Origin: Dicaeum eximium | Lineage: Eukaryota > Chordata > Aves > Passeriformes > Dicaeidae | Assembly (NCBI GenBank): GCA_013396995.1 | Contig: VWZP01001427.1 | Span: 1-64,000, forward strand | Direction: 5' to 3' | DNA: 64,000 nt | Part shown: piece by piece, positions 37,501-51,778 of the stretch | How positions within the stretch are numbered: the first letter of the stretch is position 1 | How the letters are laid out: each line of letters starts with the position of its first letter | Made by a program: the position numbers and the translations under genes | Notes under the pieces: generated by a model | Databases searched by the model: none | What the model was told of the DNA's origin: nothing | Seen by the model: only the letters and a program-made list of their open reading frames with translations

Positions 37501-40500
37501 AGAAGAAAGATCATTCTAGGTTCTGGCAAAGATCTTGGAAAGGGAAAATGTGCTAGTTGCCAAAAAGACACTGATTACTCTAACAGAGTAGCCCAGAGTT
37601 TCTATCCTTTCCCTTTTAATATGTAAACTTGTTTCTGTTTTAGAACTGATTCCTGGCAAAAGTGTTTTCCTCAGTGCTCGTTTGTGTATAGCTAGGTTCT
37701 ATGTTGACTATCTTGTCTTAGAGAACACAAACCACTTTTCACTTACTCAGAAACATGAATAAATTTTATAACATTTAGTCCATTAGTATTTCAGGACAGG
37801 AAGGCAGAGTGAGCACACAAAATAGGAACAGAAGCAGTACTTCTGTTACATGAATGCTTTTAAATAAGACTCATTTAAAAAAATGTAACAAAAGGAAGAG
37901 CTATGTTTAGACAAATCCAGTATGTAAGCATCAAGTATGCAAGTACCCTTGCATCCTTCAATACTTCATCCTTAGATTTCACTTCCTTTGGAGATGTACT
38001 TTCTAATTATTGCCAGAATAATAGATTTTCCTTTGATAAGGTGATCAGGTGATGCTTCGGTAAAGCCTGAAAAAGCAATGGAAACATTTTTGACTGAAAT
38101 GCCTTCTCAAATATTGTCTCTCATCCATTGCTGCAACATCTGAACTGTGGGGTAGACAGTGCTTCCTATGTTCCACACCTCTATGGTGTGCCCTTGCTGT
38201 ATTTTAATCCATGGGAAGGCAAGATTTTTTTTTTTTAACCTTACCTCTCCTCCTATTTTCAGGTCATCACAGAAGAGGCTGCATACTCCATCTTAAGAAA
38301 CCCTCTGTGTCCAAAATTATATTGACTTCATATTCTAAACACAGACCTGACTAGGAACCACTGTTGCAGTTTCTAAAAATTTCAGTTGACTGTCTACAGG
38401 TCTGTTAAATCTTAAAGCTGTATTCAATTTTTATTGAGGAACCAGTTTCCCAACTGGCACTGAGGAAAGTAATTTCTACAGAATCTTTGTGCATTGATCT
38501 TTGTCTTTACAGTGTCTCTCCCTATAAGCAGTTTAACAGATACTTTTCATTATAGTGCATATGTTCTGCAAAAAAATTTGACTAGATTAAAAATTAGTAT
38601 GCAGACATAAATATTTCAAACTCAGGGCCAAAACAGAGAAGGTTAAATCAACATTTCCTTCTTGCATTTGCCATACTTAAAGGGTACAGTTCTCTCTTTT
38701 AATTCACCTGGATGTCTAAAAATTACCCAGTTAACATATTAACTCCCTTTGATGTCTTTTGAGTTGACATCACCTAAATTTTTAGTCAAGGGACTATGGT
38801 TTCACAGATACCAATGTGGCACATATGCATTTGTACACACCCATGTGTAATTGTGTACACATACAGAGTCTCACATAAAATACATGAAGTACCCTGTGCC
38901 CAGGTAAGATGGGGTTTAAAGCAGACAAGATTTCCTAAATGCAAACATATGTGTTAAGTTGGTAGATCATAATATATCTTCATAACATTTTTTTCACTTC
39001 TGTATTATGAATTAGGCAAATGAATGTGTGTTTTAAAACAAAGCTCCTTCAGACTGGAGAATATATTAAGTTAGTATTAGCTTTTGTTCTAAAAAGACTT
39101 TGCTTTTAAATATTTTTTGTTATTCTGTTAATCTTGAAAGTCAAAACCAATTGTTACGACAAGACTTTTAGTTCTAATTGCATCATGGATAGCCCCAAGC
39201 AGTAGCTCTAAATAGAGGTAAAGCTACAGAGATTTTCCCTTAGATAAGCCTTGCTAATGCTAAGCACCAGTGCTGAGAAATTCTTTCCATGTAACTTTCT
39301 TCTCAAAGTATCTCCTAAGCAGTCATTATGAATTTTGAACAGTAAAAGAAACATGAATGTGATAGTGTAAAATGTAATTACGTCTATTTTCACATCAACA
39401 TAATCATTCATCTGGTTATATAAAGGAGTAAGAGAAGCAAAAAAAGGAGAAGAAGGGAGTTATATAATTTGGTCTATTTTTGTGTTCTCGGTATTGAGGG
39501 AAAAAAAAGTCTAAAATAATGAGATCAATAATACATATTTTTCTAGCTTTGTTACTCATCTTTATTTACTTTTAAACTATTGACAATTTTTTGTATAATT
39601 AATTACCACACAGAAAATACTTCTTATACTGTTGCACAGGGTAATTTTACCCTAGTTTATTCCTGCCAGAAAAGGAAACTCAGGCACCTGGGGAATGTCT
39701 TGCTTTGCCATCTTTAGCTCTTGCTAAGGAAATCAGCTGAATTTTAGGGTGATGCATTTAGACACAAAGCTTCAGAATACTCTATCCTAGCCCCCTTCTT
39801 AGGAGAATTCTCTTTCTACTAATTTCAGGTAATGTAATATTGTTATAACTTCAGTTCTAGAAGCCTAAATTATAAATACTATGGCAGAAAATTACCACAG
39901 GCGTAGTAGTAATTTCAAGAACTAGAATGTTACACTTCTTGAAGATGCATTACACCCTAAAAAAGCACAATATGATTTGCTAAAAATTTTTCTTATCTCC
40001 AAGTGGAGTTCTCATTGTGCAATAATGCATAGAGGGAGATGCTGGGAATTAAACAAGACATGGTATTGGGTTGTCCACAGAAGGAAGTCACTGAGGCAAA
40101 TAAGTCTAAGCTAGTGAGAAAAACTGCAGAGTTATTGCACAGCCTGTCAGTTCCAGTGAATCTCAATATTGCATCAAAGATATATTCTGTAAAAAAATTT
40201 CCACCAAGTCTAACAAGAAATTCATTGGGTGAAAGTAAAAAGGAGTAACTTCAACAGTTTTCCATTAAGTTATCAGCTAATAATTTGACCTACAAAGGGG
40301 TTTTTTTGTAAGGACATTTCTAATGAATCCTTTCAAAGTTCTAGATGCTAAACTAATGAATGGTGGCAACAAATGCAGTACATCAGTGAAAAAAGGTAGA
40401 AAATTAAATCAAGAGGGGCAAAAAAAAATTATTTCATTTCTCATACTTTATGGGTTTGGACAACCCTCAGTGAAAGTCAGTCAACTATTTAACTAGAAAT

Positions 40501-43500
40501 GTCAATTCTTCAAAGGACCAGATAGTGGACCTGTCGCTGCTTTTTTTTGAGTTGTAAAAACAGCATCATCAGGTACAAAGTGAAGAGAGAGAGGGCTTCT
40601 GGCTCCACGGAGGCATCTAGGCCTAAATAAGAAAAGCTGAAGGCAGGAAGGGGAAAAAAAATAAAGAATAAAGGGAGAGACAGGAGAGAAAGGGCAACTA
40701 AAAGAAAAAGCAAGCTGCAACTGAAGCTGGGTCAGGCCAGGGCAGGGTTCTGCCTAATATCGACAGATTAATGATGGAGTATAGAACAAAACAGATTTCC
40801 TAACAGCAGCACTCAACTCCAGCGACCTCACTGACACATTCAATATCACTGTTTGTCCAAGAGTTTTTGAGTCTTGTGGAGTGAATTTTACCAGCCCTTT
40901 AAGGACTTTTTTTTTTTTTTAAACAGTAAATGAAACCTGAGAAGGTTGAGAAGAATTCCACCTTCAGTAGCACAAGTAAGACTGAAATGTCATCTGTTCT
41001 GTGATTGTCAAGCTGTTGGAGAGGAATTGGCACAGAGTAAAGTGTGCAGCTGAAAGGTCTCCAAAACCACCTTGTATCTGGGCATAAACTAGGGCTGCAC
41101 TTCAGACACGCCTTCCCCCAGGTCTTTTGCAGTCTCAAGTTGAGAATTACTGTAGTTGTCTACAAACACACGAAGACTGAGATTAGAAGCCCAAAGAGAC
41201 CAATGACTGTTGCTGCCCTGAGGCCCAAGATGTGTTTTCAGAATTCACTCACAAGATCCCAGACATCTCACTATACTGGAGTTAGGTTAATTAAAACTCC
41301 TGATCTGCCCGTGATTTTGACATTTTAAACATGCTGGAAAGTTATTTCTTATGGATAAAGCTTAGGAAAGGATTTTCACTACTGAAAACAAACTCTTTTG
41401 CAGATTGGAAGGGAACAGGCCTGGGAAAAGCAGAACAACTGTGAAAATCTTTGGAATAAAGATGATTAAAAAAAGCTAGGAAAATGATGCTGAAGGAAAA
41501 ACAAAAGAAACACACCATGCAAATCTATGAGTACAACTTATGCATTTGAACTGGAAAGGCAGAACAAAGCATTTGAGTCTTGAGATCTGTATAATCAATC
41601 TGCTTTCTACTTCTCATTTCCAGTTCTTATATGGAACATCATCCCTACCTGGATGGTTTGGATTAAAATGCACTTCTATATTTATACATAAGTACATTTT
41701 TCTCACCAAGAAGAGGCCATAGTGCATACTAGACTGTCTGCAGAGTGATTTTTCTATATATATAAAAACATACATATTATACACATAATATGTTAGTGAA
41801 TCTAAAAATAAAGTTTCTACACAGGTGCTGTAGCAGGTAAATAACACCTTTCCTTTCCTGGGGTTTAGAAGAAGAAAGTATTAAACATTTTATTATTACT
41901 ATAGCAAAGTAATCTTAAATTATATTAATTATTAAGAATACAAGGTCAATCATTTAAGAGCAATCACATACTTATCAACTGGTCTGCAAGATAGGGAGAT
42001 ATGTCACAGGAAAAATCAGAAGATTTAAAACCAGGACCCATTATATCATCTAATGTGACTCCGTTGCACTAAAGGTAATTTCCCAACAATTTTAATGTCA
42101 TCATGGGTATGGACCAAAATGACACATCTTTTGACAGAAACTGCTTAGTTTGTGGGAAATGTTCATACTAATGCATATACAATGCAAAACGAGGCAACTT
42201 AACAACAGAATTCTTGTCACTGAAACTATTAAAGTAAGTAATACCTTACTTTCTGTAAGGGTATGACTGACATTTCTTACTATAAAAATCTCTCTTAATA
42301 ACTGCTTTGCTGCCTCCTGCAAGAAGCAAGCACTTCAAACTTTGTGACTCTCTTTCCCAATTTATTAACCAAACATTTGTACAAGTTTTCATGACTCGTT
42401 ATGAATTTCGTTATTCTTTATTTTTAAAAACAGGATTATTCATTCAGTTCCATTCTGAAAGATTAAGGCATAATGGTAGGATGGTAGGAGAGTGAAAAGG
42501 CAAATGATTAACTGTATGTTGCACACATAAAGAGATCCCACTAATTGTAAATCAGTGTTTCAATTTTAAATAAACTGGTCATTTATTTCAACTTATTAAT
42601 ATAATCCATTACTGTAAAACATGTCTTCCATCTTTTCTGTGTAAGTGGAATTTAGAATCGTTCATATTTGGAAGGAAGGAAAAAGAATCTACAAGCAGCT
42701 AAATTTTTATTGAAAATAAATTTCTAGCATCTAAGCCACTACAGCATTATGTTAATCATACTGAGTTTATGCATTATGGAACTACTTCATGGCTAAAAAA
42801 CTGCTTTTGGAGCATGCAATTTTATCAGGAGATTTAAGTATCTTAATGTTTTCATGAAGTTTCATAATTTCCCTTAATTCACGGATTTAAAACTTCTATT
42901 AGGAATTTAAGTATTCTCCATTGTTAAAAGAAAAAATTTACTCTAATTTTAATAGGACCATTACCCCTGTGCTTTTTGCTACATATTCCAAAGGGTTTCA
43001 TTTCCTCAGAATTACTTTAAATTGACACATGTAATTTGTTTCTGTGACTTCTTGCATGAAGTCCATGCTCTGCCATGTTTTATTTTGCTTTGCTGTTCCT
43101 TGTTCATTTATTTAATATATAGATATAAATTAATAAAAAGAGGAACTTGGGACACTTTCTCGTCTGGTTTTTATGCTGATTTTGGTTTTTTTCTAACAGA
43201 ATCTGTAGAATTAAAAAAAATTACAGATATTATATTATTAAATCATTTCTAAAAATAATCTTAACCATTAATTAATAAGAGTTAACTCCTACCACATGGC
43301 ATACTTGTAGCATCACTGAAATGACAGAGGTTTTAAATTCTATAGAGGTTACTAGAAAAAGCTAATAGGCTAATACAGTAGTGGATATACTAAGCCATCT
43401 TAAAACAATAAACCTGTTGATCTCAATTTGACTGGAACACATTGGGTTGTAAACAAATGGTATGTATTTGGCTGTGTCATGCTGTGTAAAGAACATACAG

Positions 43501-45406
43501 CCTAGGAGGAACTACCTCAGTGGCATCAAATAGGGTGCCAAATACCAATAAAATTAAAAATCAGTTACACACCTTAAATGTGCTTTTTCACAAGTGTCCA
43601 AAGGATTCTGAAGAAAGGCTAATAAATCTAGTTATGTACACAAGAACATGTAGAGTGAAGAGTAAAAACTTACTGTGATCCAGTGAAGTGTTCCAAAGTG
43701 ACATTCAAGCCAACCAAAACCAAAAGATAACTGATTTTTAAAACCTAGGAATATGAACTTGTTCCCATGGAAATGAATGGCAAGTTTCCATTGATACAAG
43801 TTTTGTAGGAATAATCTTTAATACTGCTGTTTAATACCTAATCTAATTACTGGTTTTTTTTTTTTTCTGTTCAACTTGGAATGCAGTAGTCTGATATGAA
43901 AAGCGTGTTTTGTTTGCAAACTTGGAATGAAATCTGGCTTGGACTAGATTGCATAATAAAGAAACCAGCAAAAGGGAATTTGACACTCACCATTCTGGAA
44001 GAACTCAGGTTTCTCAAAACTAAAAGATTTTAAATACTTTGATATTGTTTTTAAAATTAAAACCAAAAGGAAGAAAATGTAAATGTTAAACCTTGCCAGA
44101 TTACTGAGGTCTTTGGTTAATAATCATTACATTCTTCAAAGTGGTTTGAAATTAGTAATAAAGCTATTACCTAAATATACTGCAGAATTTTAAAAAAGTC
44201 TCTTACTGCCTACAAACCAGAAAAGCCATTATTTCTTTATACTAGCATGTTAAACCTCAAACTATCAGTGAGATTTAACAAATCCCTTATTTCTTCTTCT
44301 TTATGACCTATTACTAGATCAGTTAGGAGTTCTCAATACTTATTCAGCACAGTACTTATGCATGTTCCCGGCTTCACAGTCCTGAGAAAACCCAAATCCT
44401 TATCTGGCTTCATTGACTTCATTGTAAGTTATGTTAAGCAGAAGTTTATGACTGAATGAGCACTCTGATATTTTGTTGAACCAGGAACTTGACTTCTGCA
44501 GATAAGAAGGAGTCCCTCTGACTTCTTCTATTTACAGAAGTGCTTCTTCTGTTTACAAGTGCTCAGTTTTAATAGTTATAAGCTTTTAACAAAATAGGGA
44601 TAATGGTTATTTGAGAGTGAGATGTATCATTTTGTCAAGTCGTGACTTAAGAATAGCTCATGTGGAGAGGAAGATGGAATGAAGTGTTGTATGAATCAGA
44701 TTGTTAATATACAGAATAACAAGATTAGCATATTTAAAATTATTATTACCATAGACACATATAGAGAAGATTAAGTGGATCAGAAGAATTAAGCTTTGAA
44801 AGTATAGATGTGCTAAATTCAGCAATATAACAATGCTAGCAAATATTGATACTGATTAACTCTGTGCTGTGGGAGTTAATACTCTACATACCAAGTCTGA
44901 AATACAGCTCTGGGTTTGGAAATATCTGTTAATCAAATAAAGTACTATAGATTTTAATGGTTTGCTCATGCTGCTTTAGCAATATATCTTAGTCATGACT
45001 TGGCAATTCAATGATCATGAAGCCTTTGATCTGTTTCCTGACCCGTTAATTAGTATCAGTCAAAACAGAGTGGGAGAAAAGCTGTTTTAATGCAGTGGAT
45101 ATTCTTTCAAGCCAAACTGAGGAGCCACCAGGTCTATTTCTGAAGATTTTTCTTTTGGTTGAAATTGATTAAAGAGAGAGCAAATTCAATGACCTAAAGT
45201 CAGAAGAATATTTATCACATACTAATAATTTCTTGGGTCAGTTAACACACTTTGGGTGATTTATTCTCCAATGTGTCATAAAAATGAGTCAGTGCTGGTT
45301 AACCAGAAAACTTTTTCCCTGTTAATCAGTGATGTAATTTTCAAAGTGGAAGGTAGCAGTAGAGTAAAACAAAGTAAAAATAAAAAAGTGAAAGTAAAAT
45401 CTTTAC

Positions 45407-45514
45407 CCTAATAAAAAGGATCTTCTCTCCAACTCTGTATCTTCCCTGTGAAAGACGCTCCACACAGAATTTATTAGGGCATTTACAAGGCGGATCTTCA
45501 GAAATACGTTTAAC
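45407..45514 (-). CDS. GAS2: GAS2 exon with first half of the GAR domain
   Basis: Encodes 36 residues in phase 0, from VKRISEDPPC to GEKILFIR. The Cys-rich start (PPCKCPNKFC) is the hallmark of the GAR (GAS2-related) domain, which binds microtubules; the domain is completed by the last exon. Acceptor TTTTATAG, donor GTAAAG. The residues continue exactly between the neighbouring exons. Confidence 0.97.
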
Positions 45515-48500
45515 CTATAAAACAAACACTTATTAATAGGAACTATTTAAGATAGCATGGATAGCAAAACATTCAATAAGACACTCGTCATAATGTATAA
45601 TTTAAGTCTTAATTGATGATATTTTTCTTGGTTTTTCTTAACATTTCTGTAACTCCAGAAAGTACCCTATGGTGCTTCCAATAGCAATGATTTAGTAGCT
45701 GAGTTAAAAATGTCACACAGTTCAGCATCAAATTTGCACTCTTTATCTGAAGTCAAGCAGTTTGTTACATGGAGTTTAGCATCAAACTTTTGTAAATGTA
45801 TTCTCAGTATTTTATGATGAATAAGCTCAAAGTACTAATACAGCTTACAGGCAAAATAAAGATGTCATAAGATACATCCCACATTGTAAATATATATAAA
45901 TATAGAGGTATCTTCCTTACCAGTAAGAGGCTCTGCCTCTTTAAAACTGTGCATAAACACCTTAGGAAAAAAGCATACAGAAAACACTGTGACATGATTA
46001 AAAATTCAAGCCAAGACACTCCCCAGTAGTTTCAACTGCCCTTTGATGATCTCCTTGTTAGGGCTAGTTCAATCAAAGTTAATTTAAAGGGATCTCAAGT
46101 ACACTATCATTGCCAAACCTAACTACATAGCCCCAAAAATAAGGGCTGAAAAAACACCAGATGAAAACCACTTTCCTGCTTGTTATTAGCTGCATCAACT
46201 TCACTTTGGCCACCTTGGTCTGACATGTGCTACCAAAGGCAGTAATGTTTACTAAAAGTATATTTTGTACTCTTCAATGATAGGAAACTAGCAAAGGCAT
46301 CAATATCAAAAGAGCAGATTTGGCTGTGAAACTATTACTTGACATTCAAATTGCACTTCTGCATAGGAACAGCAAGAATAAGTGCAGCATTTTCATACAC
46401 TGTGGTTTTCTTGGACAAAGTACATACCTACTATGTCAGCATCAAACAATGCAAAATGCCAGAGGAACCTGTAGATGTTTGTCCACTTCAAACAATATTC
46501 CAAAGACATTTTCATATTCAGTTTGTAAACCAAGGCCTGTAAAAATGGTCTGAAGCCCAGGAAAGGATGTTTTCAGAATAACTAACAAATTAAAGTCTTA
46601 AATCGTTTCATAAAAAGAAAAAATGTCTAGCCAAATCAGTAGCACTCTGATAAGTGTTTTGTTTATCATGAGTATATAAGGCTTCTGAAGTACAAGTGTT
46701 TTTCAGATCTGCTTTAAGAATTAAGTTACAGTATGTTAAATAACCCAGAAAGAACTTATAAGACAACCAATTACTGTTTCTATACTTTTGAAACTAGCCC
46801 TGTTGACTGATTTAAAGGCTTTCCAATTATTTCTGAAATTGCTCAATGCCTTTATCTGAATAACTTTATTACCTTGTGGAGGGTTTTTTATAAGTATTCT
46901 TAAGACTTCTTTTTTTAAATCAGGGCATAATATTTTTATGAAAAAAAAAATTAAAATTAACAATTAATTAAAGCAACAGAGGAACTTTACATATATTTTA
47001 CACACAGAAAGTGTTTCTCAAGTATCAAATTAGTTATCCTCAGTCTGAATTAATCATGCTTTGAATTTTAAGATCAGTTACTCAAATGATTTTTATCAAC
47101 ATGGATGAGACATAGCCTCCATTTCTGGTGAATAAACTATTTAGAGAGTCAATGTACAAGAGGAATAACTTACATGAAATCAGTGGTTGATGACTAAAAT
47201 CCAAGTGCAGGTTGCTGAGGATGAAAAAGGTGTATTCCTGTATTTCTTGAAATGTGGTACCACGACTGGGATCTTGCTTAGGGACCTTTTTGGTAATGGC
47301 CCTCTCAATACTGTTAAATAATGAGGGATTCCCGACATAATATCCTATGGCATTTATCACCCTGTTAGCTGAAAATGGGTAGTAGGAACTTAATGCTTCA
47401 TCCACCAGAGTTCATATAAGGAATCAAAAACCCAGAATAGCTGGGCTAAACAAGTTCAAGGTTGTTTTGAACTATGTAAGCAAAATAGACCCATCTTCAG
47501 CCTGTGGAGAATGAAAGCCAACAGATCTATTCTGGTGTAAAACAGAGGATAGTATCTTCATTGCTGCTCCTGCTATTGAGGGTTCCATTGCTTTAGTGTC
47601 CCAAAGGACACAGAAGTATTGAGTGGAATTTGAAAATCAAATAAGGAAGCAGAGGGATGAATTATATTCTATTTTATTTTGTGTCTGGACTATATGAGTA
47701 ACTGCTGCTATTTTATGGTGTGAGTGTCTGGGGTAGTGCAGATCAGGAATCTAGCTGGATGAATTCCATTCTGTTTCTATCTGTACTGCTTCTAATTTAG
47801 AGGAGGTAGTTAGAGAAAACCTACATACTCTCTGTTCAATTTCTACATGATATGCAATCACCAGCCTCCTTCTACACGTAACTGATCTTTCTCAATTCTG
47901 TTGAAACACAACTGCTTTTGCAAAGTTAAGGAAGAAAGACAAATCAGAAAAATTTAAATTATATGCATCAAAGAAATAAAAAATGTAATTATATGCATCA
48001 AAGAAAAAAAAGCGTTTCAAGAAAATGAACTAACATTATATTCCATCTGCTCTTTGTAACGGGAAAGTGGCACATGGATTTTTCAAGAAGTGCTTTGTAA
48101 CTCCCAGGTGGCACATCTACCTTGCAATGTAGTCGTTACTATGGTAACTGCTTCTTTTTACAGGCTAGATTTGTACTTTTCCAGTTTAACCTCTTCATGG
48201 TCTCAAAATGTGTCCTTTTCATCTGATTCCAGCTATTTCAAAGGAACCCCTATGAGTTCACAGCAGAAACATGAACACTCAATATGCTGCAACAAATTTA
48301 CTGAAATTCAAAGCAAGATTCTAACAATGAGGAAAACAATGCTTGTTTTTTTACTATGTGAGAATCATGCAGAACAGCATAAAAATTAGGCTGAAATATC
48401 TTAGAAGTGTTTGTTAACATTCAGTAAAAGTCAGTATGAGCCAAATCTTGTCCTGACTCAGTCCTTCCTCAGACAAAGCACCAAGTGGGAGTCAGTGAAT

Positions 48501-48753
48501 AAGGAGTAAAAGCGTAATAAGAAGGGAATGTGGCCCTAAGCACAAAGCTAGGCTAAGTTGCAGAGCTCCTACACAGTGTGACTTTTTTTTCCCAAGCTTC
48601 AGACATAAATAATTGTGGTCAAAACCAAATAACTCTGTAAGTCTACAAATGTTTAAAATAGAGTGAGATGTTAAACTCAGGCTTGTGTGTATTTTATAAG
48701 TAAGTGCAGATCAGAATCGATAAGATAGGAAGAACCTTCCTCCCACAACTTAC
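45515..48753 (-). other. GAS2: GAS2 intron between the Ser/Pro linker exon and the GAR exon
   Basis: About 3.2 kb from GTAAGT to TTTTATAG. A 20-bp direct repeat (AATTATATGCATCAAAGAAA) occurs at 47957-47976 and 47987-48006. A 107-codon minus-strand open frame at 47082-47405 has no known motif and is probably chance. Nothing else recognised. Confidence 0.75.
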
Positions 48754-48898
48754 AGCATCATCCAACAGTTTCCCTGTGCTCTTTTTCCCAGGAGACTTTG
48801 TGGGTGATGGTGAAGGAGATGGAAGGGGAGCTGAAAGTGTTTCCTCTTGTTCAATCTCCTTTTCCAATTTTATTAATCCAGGAGGTTCCACCCCAAAC
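48754..48898 (-). CDS. GAS2: GAS2 exon with Ser/Pro-rich linker
   Basis: Encodes F-GVEPPGLIKLEKEIEQEET, then a Ser-Pro linker (APLPSPSPSPTKSPGKKS) and LLDDA. It joins the CH and GAR domains. The first base completes an Arg codon split with the previous exon, and the exon ends in phase 0 at GTAAGT. Compared with human GAS2 the linker has the same length class, with the SP dipeptides extended into a TKSP motif that could be phosphorylated by proline-directed kinases (inference). Confidence 0.97.
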
Positions 48899-50403
48899 CT
48901 TTTGGAAACATGCAAATAATAAATTACTGGTCCATATAAAGTACTGTATATTTTAAAACAAAACAGTGGAAAGAATTTCTACTTTGTGTGCAATAACAGA
49001 ATGATACACACATTAATACATATGTATAAAATACACCAACCATTACTGCCATCATTTTGAATTAATAGGAAAAAATAGTTTAGATACAGTTTCTCAGTTA
49101 ATCAAATTTACAGGAAATACAGGTACTTTTTCAGCTTCTCTGTCTGGTACCATATAGGTTGGTGAATAATTTATGAACAACACTAGACCTCAAAAATTGC
49201 AATACCATGCAGGACAGAGTCAAGTTCAGTATGTATGCACTTTTTAAAATTTTATCCTTTTCTTTCCAAATGGCATCTTTTCAAATTACTTGACAACTTA
49301 TATTTTGTGTTAGTATTTTCTGAAGAAAATCAAATGCAAAGGGATTAAGGGTTTTCCTGGTTTCAGCTATTGTACTGAATTTAGAGGTAAGTAAACTGAG
49401 ACATGGCTACTACTCTTCAGAAGTGTTAGTGTTTTTATGAATTGATTTTTGACAGCCAGTCTTCAGATCTCTGTTTACAGTGGCAACACTATTGTAGCTC
49501 CAGCTAGAACAAAATACATGCAACTTCAGCATGGATTAACTCAAAACAGAGCACTTGAAGAGCAAGGTTCATTTTGAAAGATCTTTTGAAAGCTTTATGT
49601 GATTGAGTCAGTATCTCACAGCAAGCAGCAAAGCTTGGACAGAAGTCAAAAGGCTAAAAGTGCATCCCCTTTTCCTAATGACTGATAATCCCCTTCTGGT
49701 TTTTTTTGTTTTGTTTTTGTTTTTGTTTTTTAATCTGCCAACACTGAAAAACCTCCAGAAAAACACCCAGTGTTCCTTTTTCAGAGAATGACTGCAGCTT
49801 GGAAAAGTTATCATGCCAGGAAGACTTCTCACAGCGAACTACTTGCACAAATGAAATAATATTTTCTTCTGTAGCAGAGAAGTCCAGATGCAGAACTATA
49901 TTGACTTATCTAGATAAAGCTCTGGACACTAAAATATTGAGCAGTAACAAATATATATCATTAAAATTTAAGCTAAATACCATAACCATCTTAGAAGTAT
50001 ACAGAGAAAAGTTGTAAGTCGACATACTAGCTTTTGCGTTTTTCTGATAACGTTTAATTTAGTCATACTACTGCCTAGTAAATTAATAGAAAGCAAACCA
50101 AGAACCAAATCTGTGCTTGTACTGGCTTCTTGTGCAGTCTGCCTAATGAAAAGTCATCCAACACTGAAGCAAGCACTTATATACAATCTATTTACTTCCT
50201 GTCTGTCTGCAGATGCTGACAGGCTGTAAATCATGTAATTCCCACAGGGCTCTAAGCCTACTTCTGCATACTGCCTTACTCATCAAATAAAACTCTTGCA
50301 CTGTAAGAAATGTTGCTTCTTTGCTTCTACTACTTTTCATAGTTTCTACATTTTGTCTTTGTGATGGATTTTTAAAGTTTACTGTACTTCCAGTACGTGA
50401 TAA

Positions 50404-50880
50404 TGTGAGTGGTTGGTCGGTGATGGGACAGACGGAGACAAGAGATCTCTGGAGTCAAGGCTGGTCTTGAAGCATGCTGTTTATTGCATAGGGTGTGGGT
50501 ATAGGGGCCCTGCTAAGAGCTGCCAGCTGCAGCTTGGAGCAGGACCAAGAGAGAGAAGAAGGGATAGAGTAAGGAAGGAGGAAGAGTAAGAGTAAGAGCA
50601 AGAGTAAGAAGAGTAAGAGGAGTAAGAGGAGTAAGAGAGCGAAGCTCTCGGTAAAATGCATTAAATCTTCTTCTACACTGAATATTCTAATTTACATTAA
50701 CCAATCTAGTACAAGATACAAATCCTATACCATTTACATACAGCCTATAAGAATCATTACATTACCATACTGTATTATATTTTAAACTCTAAAAACTACT
50801 CTTTGGACCCTTCTTGCCAAGCTGATAGGGTCTGCTCTGACTCTTGGACTCTTGGTGAGGAGAAAGACCTTGTTTAATAA
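50404..50880 (-). mobile_element. Probable ERV LTR, minus orientation, with purine-rich microsatellite
   Basis: It begins TGTGAGTGGTTGGTCGGTG, so the minus strand ends CTCACA as an LTR should. Read on the minus strand: AATAAA (plus-strand TTTATT near 50481), then a U5-like tail with TCTCCGTCTGTCCC, as in passerine beta/alpha-type ERV LTRs. U3 extends to at least 50880; the far end is not resolved. Confidence 0.65.
50582..50638. repeat. AAGAGT/AGGAGT microsatellite within the LTR
   Basis: Irregular array of GAGTAAGA-type units on the plus strand (pyrimidine-rich on the LTR sense strand). Confidence 0.85.
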
Positions 50881-51114
50881 AAAGGGATTACTTTCAGCTG
50901 GCCATACTATTGCTTTCTAGTTGTTCAGTAACTGAGGCTTGGCATCTTAGACATCGAAACTTGCTTTCAATTCTATTTCACTTATAGGTTTCATATTCTC
51001 AAAATCTAAGCAATCATATTTATAAGGCTTTCCTATTTCATCTTCCCCAACACCAGTATTCTGATTTCTTCTGATGAACACTTGAAAAATAAAATCAATG
51101 ATCGCAATGATCGA

Positions 51115-51136
51115 ACACACACACACACACACACAC
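51115..51136. repeat. (AC)11 microsatellite
   Basis: Eleven perfect AC dinucleotides; a possible polymorphic marker. Confidence 0.95.
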
Positions 51137-51778
51137 TTTTTTCCACATGCTCTATGAACCTGAAGCATGTTTGCTGGAAAGCTGAAATTGTAAAAAAACA
51201 CATCTTTTCTGAGAGGGGTAGAGGTGCAAATTCTGGGAAGGTATGCTGAGCATTTCATTTTCTGCTCCTTTCTAGCCTGGCTTCTTACAACTACACATGA
51301 AGCAGCATCGGACTGTAAGATGATCTGTTAGACTTAGAGCACCACTTTCCATCTTTATCAAGGTAAAATTGAAAACAATAACAGAAAGACCTTGAAACTG
51401 CTCAAACGTAATTCCAAAAGACCTGTGAGGGTTGATTAACCCTGCAGAATTATCAGTAACCCAAGAACTTCATCCTTTGTGCAGAAAAAAATAATTTCAC
51501 TGTTTTCCATTGTATAATCTCTGACTTTCAAAGACTTAGGGATAATGCTGGACCTGTGCAACCCACTGCAATACTCCTGTGCATTGTCAGTGGTCAATTC
51601 CATCCTGTAGAATATTTCCCTCTCTCATAAATCTCATTGTATCAACATAACATCTGCCAGTGATGCAAGGGCCCATTTTAAGTATTGAAGTTTTATAGAT
51701 GATGTCAGAACTTCATTTTCATAAAAAGCTGAAATTTAGTATAATTTATCAGGAAATTGTATCTTTATTAATATCTTT

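Larger units (their letters stand above)
16778..45406 (-). other. GAS2: GAS2 last intron, 28.6 kb
   Basis: GTAAAG donor at 45406-45401 and CAG acceptor at 16780-16778. Outside the repeats listed separately (18290, 25.8-28.9, 29.9, 34.5 kb) the DNA is AT-rich with no exon, RNA gene or family-level repeat that I can support: 16.8-18.2, 18.4-25.8, 30.0-34.5 and 34.6-45.4 kb. Random open frames of 60-115 codons occur throughout. An A/C-rich low-complexity patch lies at 31585-31690. Confidence 0.8.

Noticed and set aside
47082..47405. 107-codon minus-strand open frame in a GAS2 intron
   Set aside because: No recognisable domain, no splice or promoter context; this length is expected by chance in a 64-kb window.
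48704..48919. Plus-strand 71-codon frame over a GAS2 exon
   Set aside because: Shadow of the minus-strand GAS2 linker exon, which has homology and correct splice phases.
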